From assembly GCA_003554375.1 (NCBI GenBank), contig PWGF01000500.1, positions 1 to 6,973 on the forward strand: a stretch of 6,973 nt of DNA. Reading direction: 5' to 3'. The stretch comes from Spirochaetaceae bacterium (GTDB lineage Bacteria; Spirochaetota; Spirochaetia; DSM-27196; SKKC01). Positions 6,374 through 6,973 of this stretch are shown in pieces. The position numbers and the translations under genes are program-made. How positions within the stretch are numbered: the stretch's first letter is position 1; the number at the start of each line of letters is the position of its first letter. The notes beneath the pieces were generated by a model. The model was given only the letters and a program-made list of their open reading frames with translations. It was not told where the DNA came from and did not search any database.

Positions 6374-6973
6374 CTACTCGATAATCCCGAGCTCTTCTGC
6401 GTTATAGCGAAGCACGTCCAGCAGCGTCTCCGTACCCTCTCTGCCGGGGAAGTTGATGAGAGAGTAATAGGTGCCCACCTCGCGACCAAGAGGCTCGCCA
6501 AGCGCGTTGTGCCAGTTGTCGATGACCAAGTCCGGCTCTTCGGCGAGAAGGTTCCTGAGCTGCCCCGGAGTCAGCTCCGCCGGGCCGAATACCCCGACGA
6601 CCTCGATCCCAAGCCATCGAACGAACTCCTCCTGATGGGAGTTCACCACCGCCCGACTTCCCGGAAGAAAACTAGCGTCTAGGCCCAAGGATATGAGTTC
6701 CGTCACCTCCCGCAGGGCCTCCTCCCACTCCTCGAAAGCCTCGGTAGTTCCCAGCGCTTCCGCCAGCTTCTCGACCTCAGCTGCCATGAGGGGTGGCGCA
6801 TTGTTCGTGCTCACCTGCAAGATGCGATCTTCGGGAAACTCCGCCGCCTCAAAGAGCCTTTCCATGAATGCCTCGTAACCACCCCACACGAGCCAGTCAG
6901 CCCGCGTCGCGCGCGCAATGTCGCGCGGGCTGAAGTCGTACTCGGGAGGATGGCGTAGCTCAGCCGGTGCCAA
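6374..6973 (-). CDS. Zinc/manganese-type ABC transporter substrate-binding protein, 5' partial
   Basis: This is the C-terminal 199 residues of a cluster A-I (ZnuA/TroA-like) periplasmic metal-binding protein, which hands a divalent metal to an ABC permease. The frame is open to the window edge; the TTG there is more likely an internal Leu than the start, and the signal peptide is missing. Supporting segments are HPPEYDFSPRDIARA with ligand candidate H8, a long linking helix at about 62-95 typical of the fold, VVNSHQEEFVRWLGIEVVGV with H113, TPGQLRNLLAEEPDLVIDNWHN with D152 and H155, and a closing block INFPGREGTETLLDVLRYN. The protein is very acidic (38 Asp/Glu against 14 Lys/Arg, only one Lys). 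The metal cannot be told from sequence: zinc or manganese are usual. ABC ATPase and permease genes are not in the window. The gene ends 67 bases from the convergent cupin gene. Confidence 0.85.
   Translation of the reverse strand: MAPAELRHPPEYDFSPRDIARATRADWLVWGGYEAFMERLFEAAEFPEDRILQVSTNNAPPLMAAEVEKLAEALGTTEAFEEWEEALREVTELISLGLDASFLPGSRAVVNSHQEEFVRWLGIEVVGVFGPAELTPGQLRNLLAEEPDLVIDNWHNALGEPLGREVGTYYSLINFPGREGTETLLDVLRYNAEELGIIE

Noticed and set aside
6949..6973. tRNA-like string GTAGCTCAGCCGGT at the right edge, similar to a tRNA D-arm
   Set aside because: It lies on the antisense strand of the conserved HPPEYD region of the metal-binding protein, the preceding bases do not form a clear acceptor stem, and the sequence ends before anything more can be tested.

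Overview
The window looks like a piece of chromosome from a GC-rich Gram-negative bacterium, most likely a free-living spirochaete. The main clue is the first gene: a very large membrane SpoIIE-type phosphatase whose motifs (GVSGDYF, DVAGKGVPAAL, FTDGLEEAK and an extra block before DDLTIL) match, as far as I remember, the version common in Spirochaetales. This placement is inferred from family knowledge and was not tested by a search. I see no mobile element, CRISPR array, RNA gene or prophage.

Layout: (1) bases 1-3926, plus strand, hold a membrane sensor/PP2C phosphatase that is cut off at its 5' end by the window edge. (2) A 116-base gap follows, with a hairpin over the stop codon and a possible -10 element. 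(3) Bases 4043-5197 encode an exported protein of unknown function with a clear signal peptide. (4) After 16 bases, 5214-5612 encode a small protein with two four-cysteine zinc ribbons and a C-terminal membrane anchor, followed at once by a hairpin that probably terminates transcription. (5) After about 150 non-coding bases, 5764-6306 encode a DUF985-family cupin with its own strong ribosome binding site. (6) On the minus strand, converging on the cupin, 6374-6973 hold the C-terminal part of a zinc/manganese-type ABC transporter substrate-binding protein, cut off at its 5' end by the window edge.

How the genes may work together: the phosphatase has an exported N-terminal region (propeller-like repeats and Ig-like domains), then three membrane segments that enclose a second exported helical region, then HAMP and a SpoIIE phosphatase in the cytoplasm. 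Its expected role is to turn an envelope signal into dephosphorylation of a STAS-domain anti-anti-sigma factor or similar protein; no such partner lies in the window. The exported protein and the zinc-ribbon membrane protein are on the same strand just downstream, and the shared hairpin end suggests one transcription unit, so they may be accessory envelope parts of the same signalling unit. The cupin and the metal-binding protein appear to be separate, ordinary genes.
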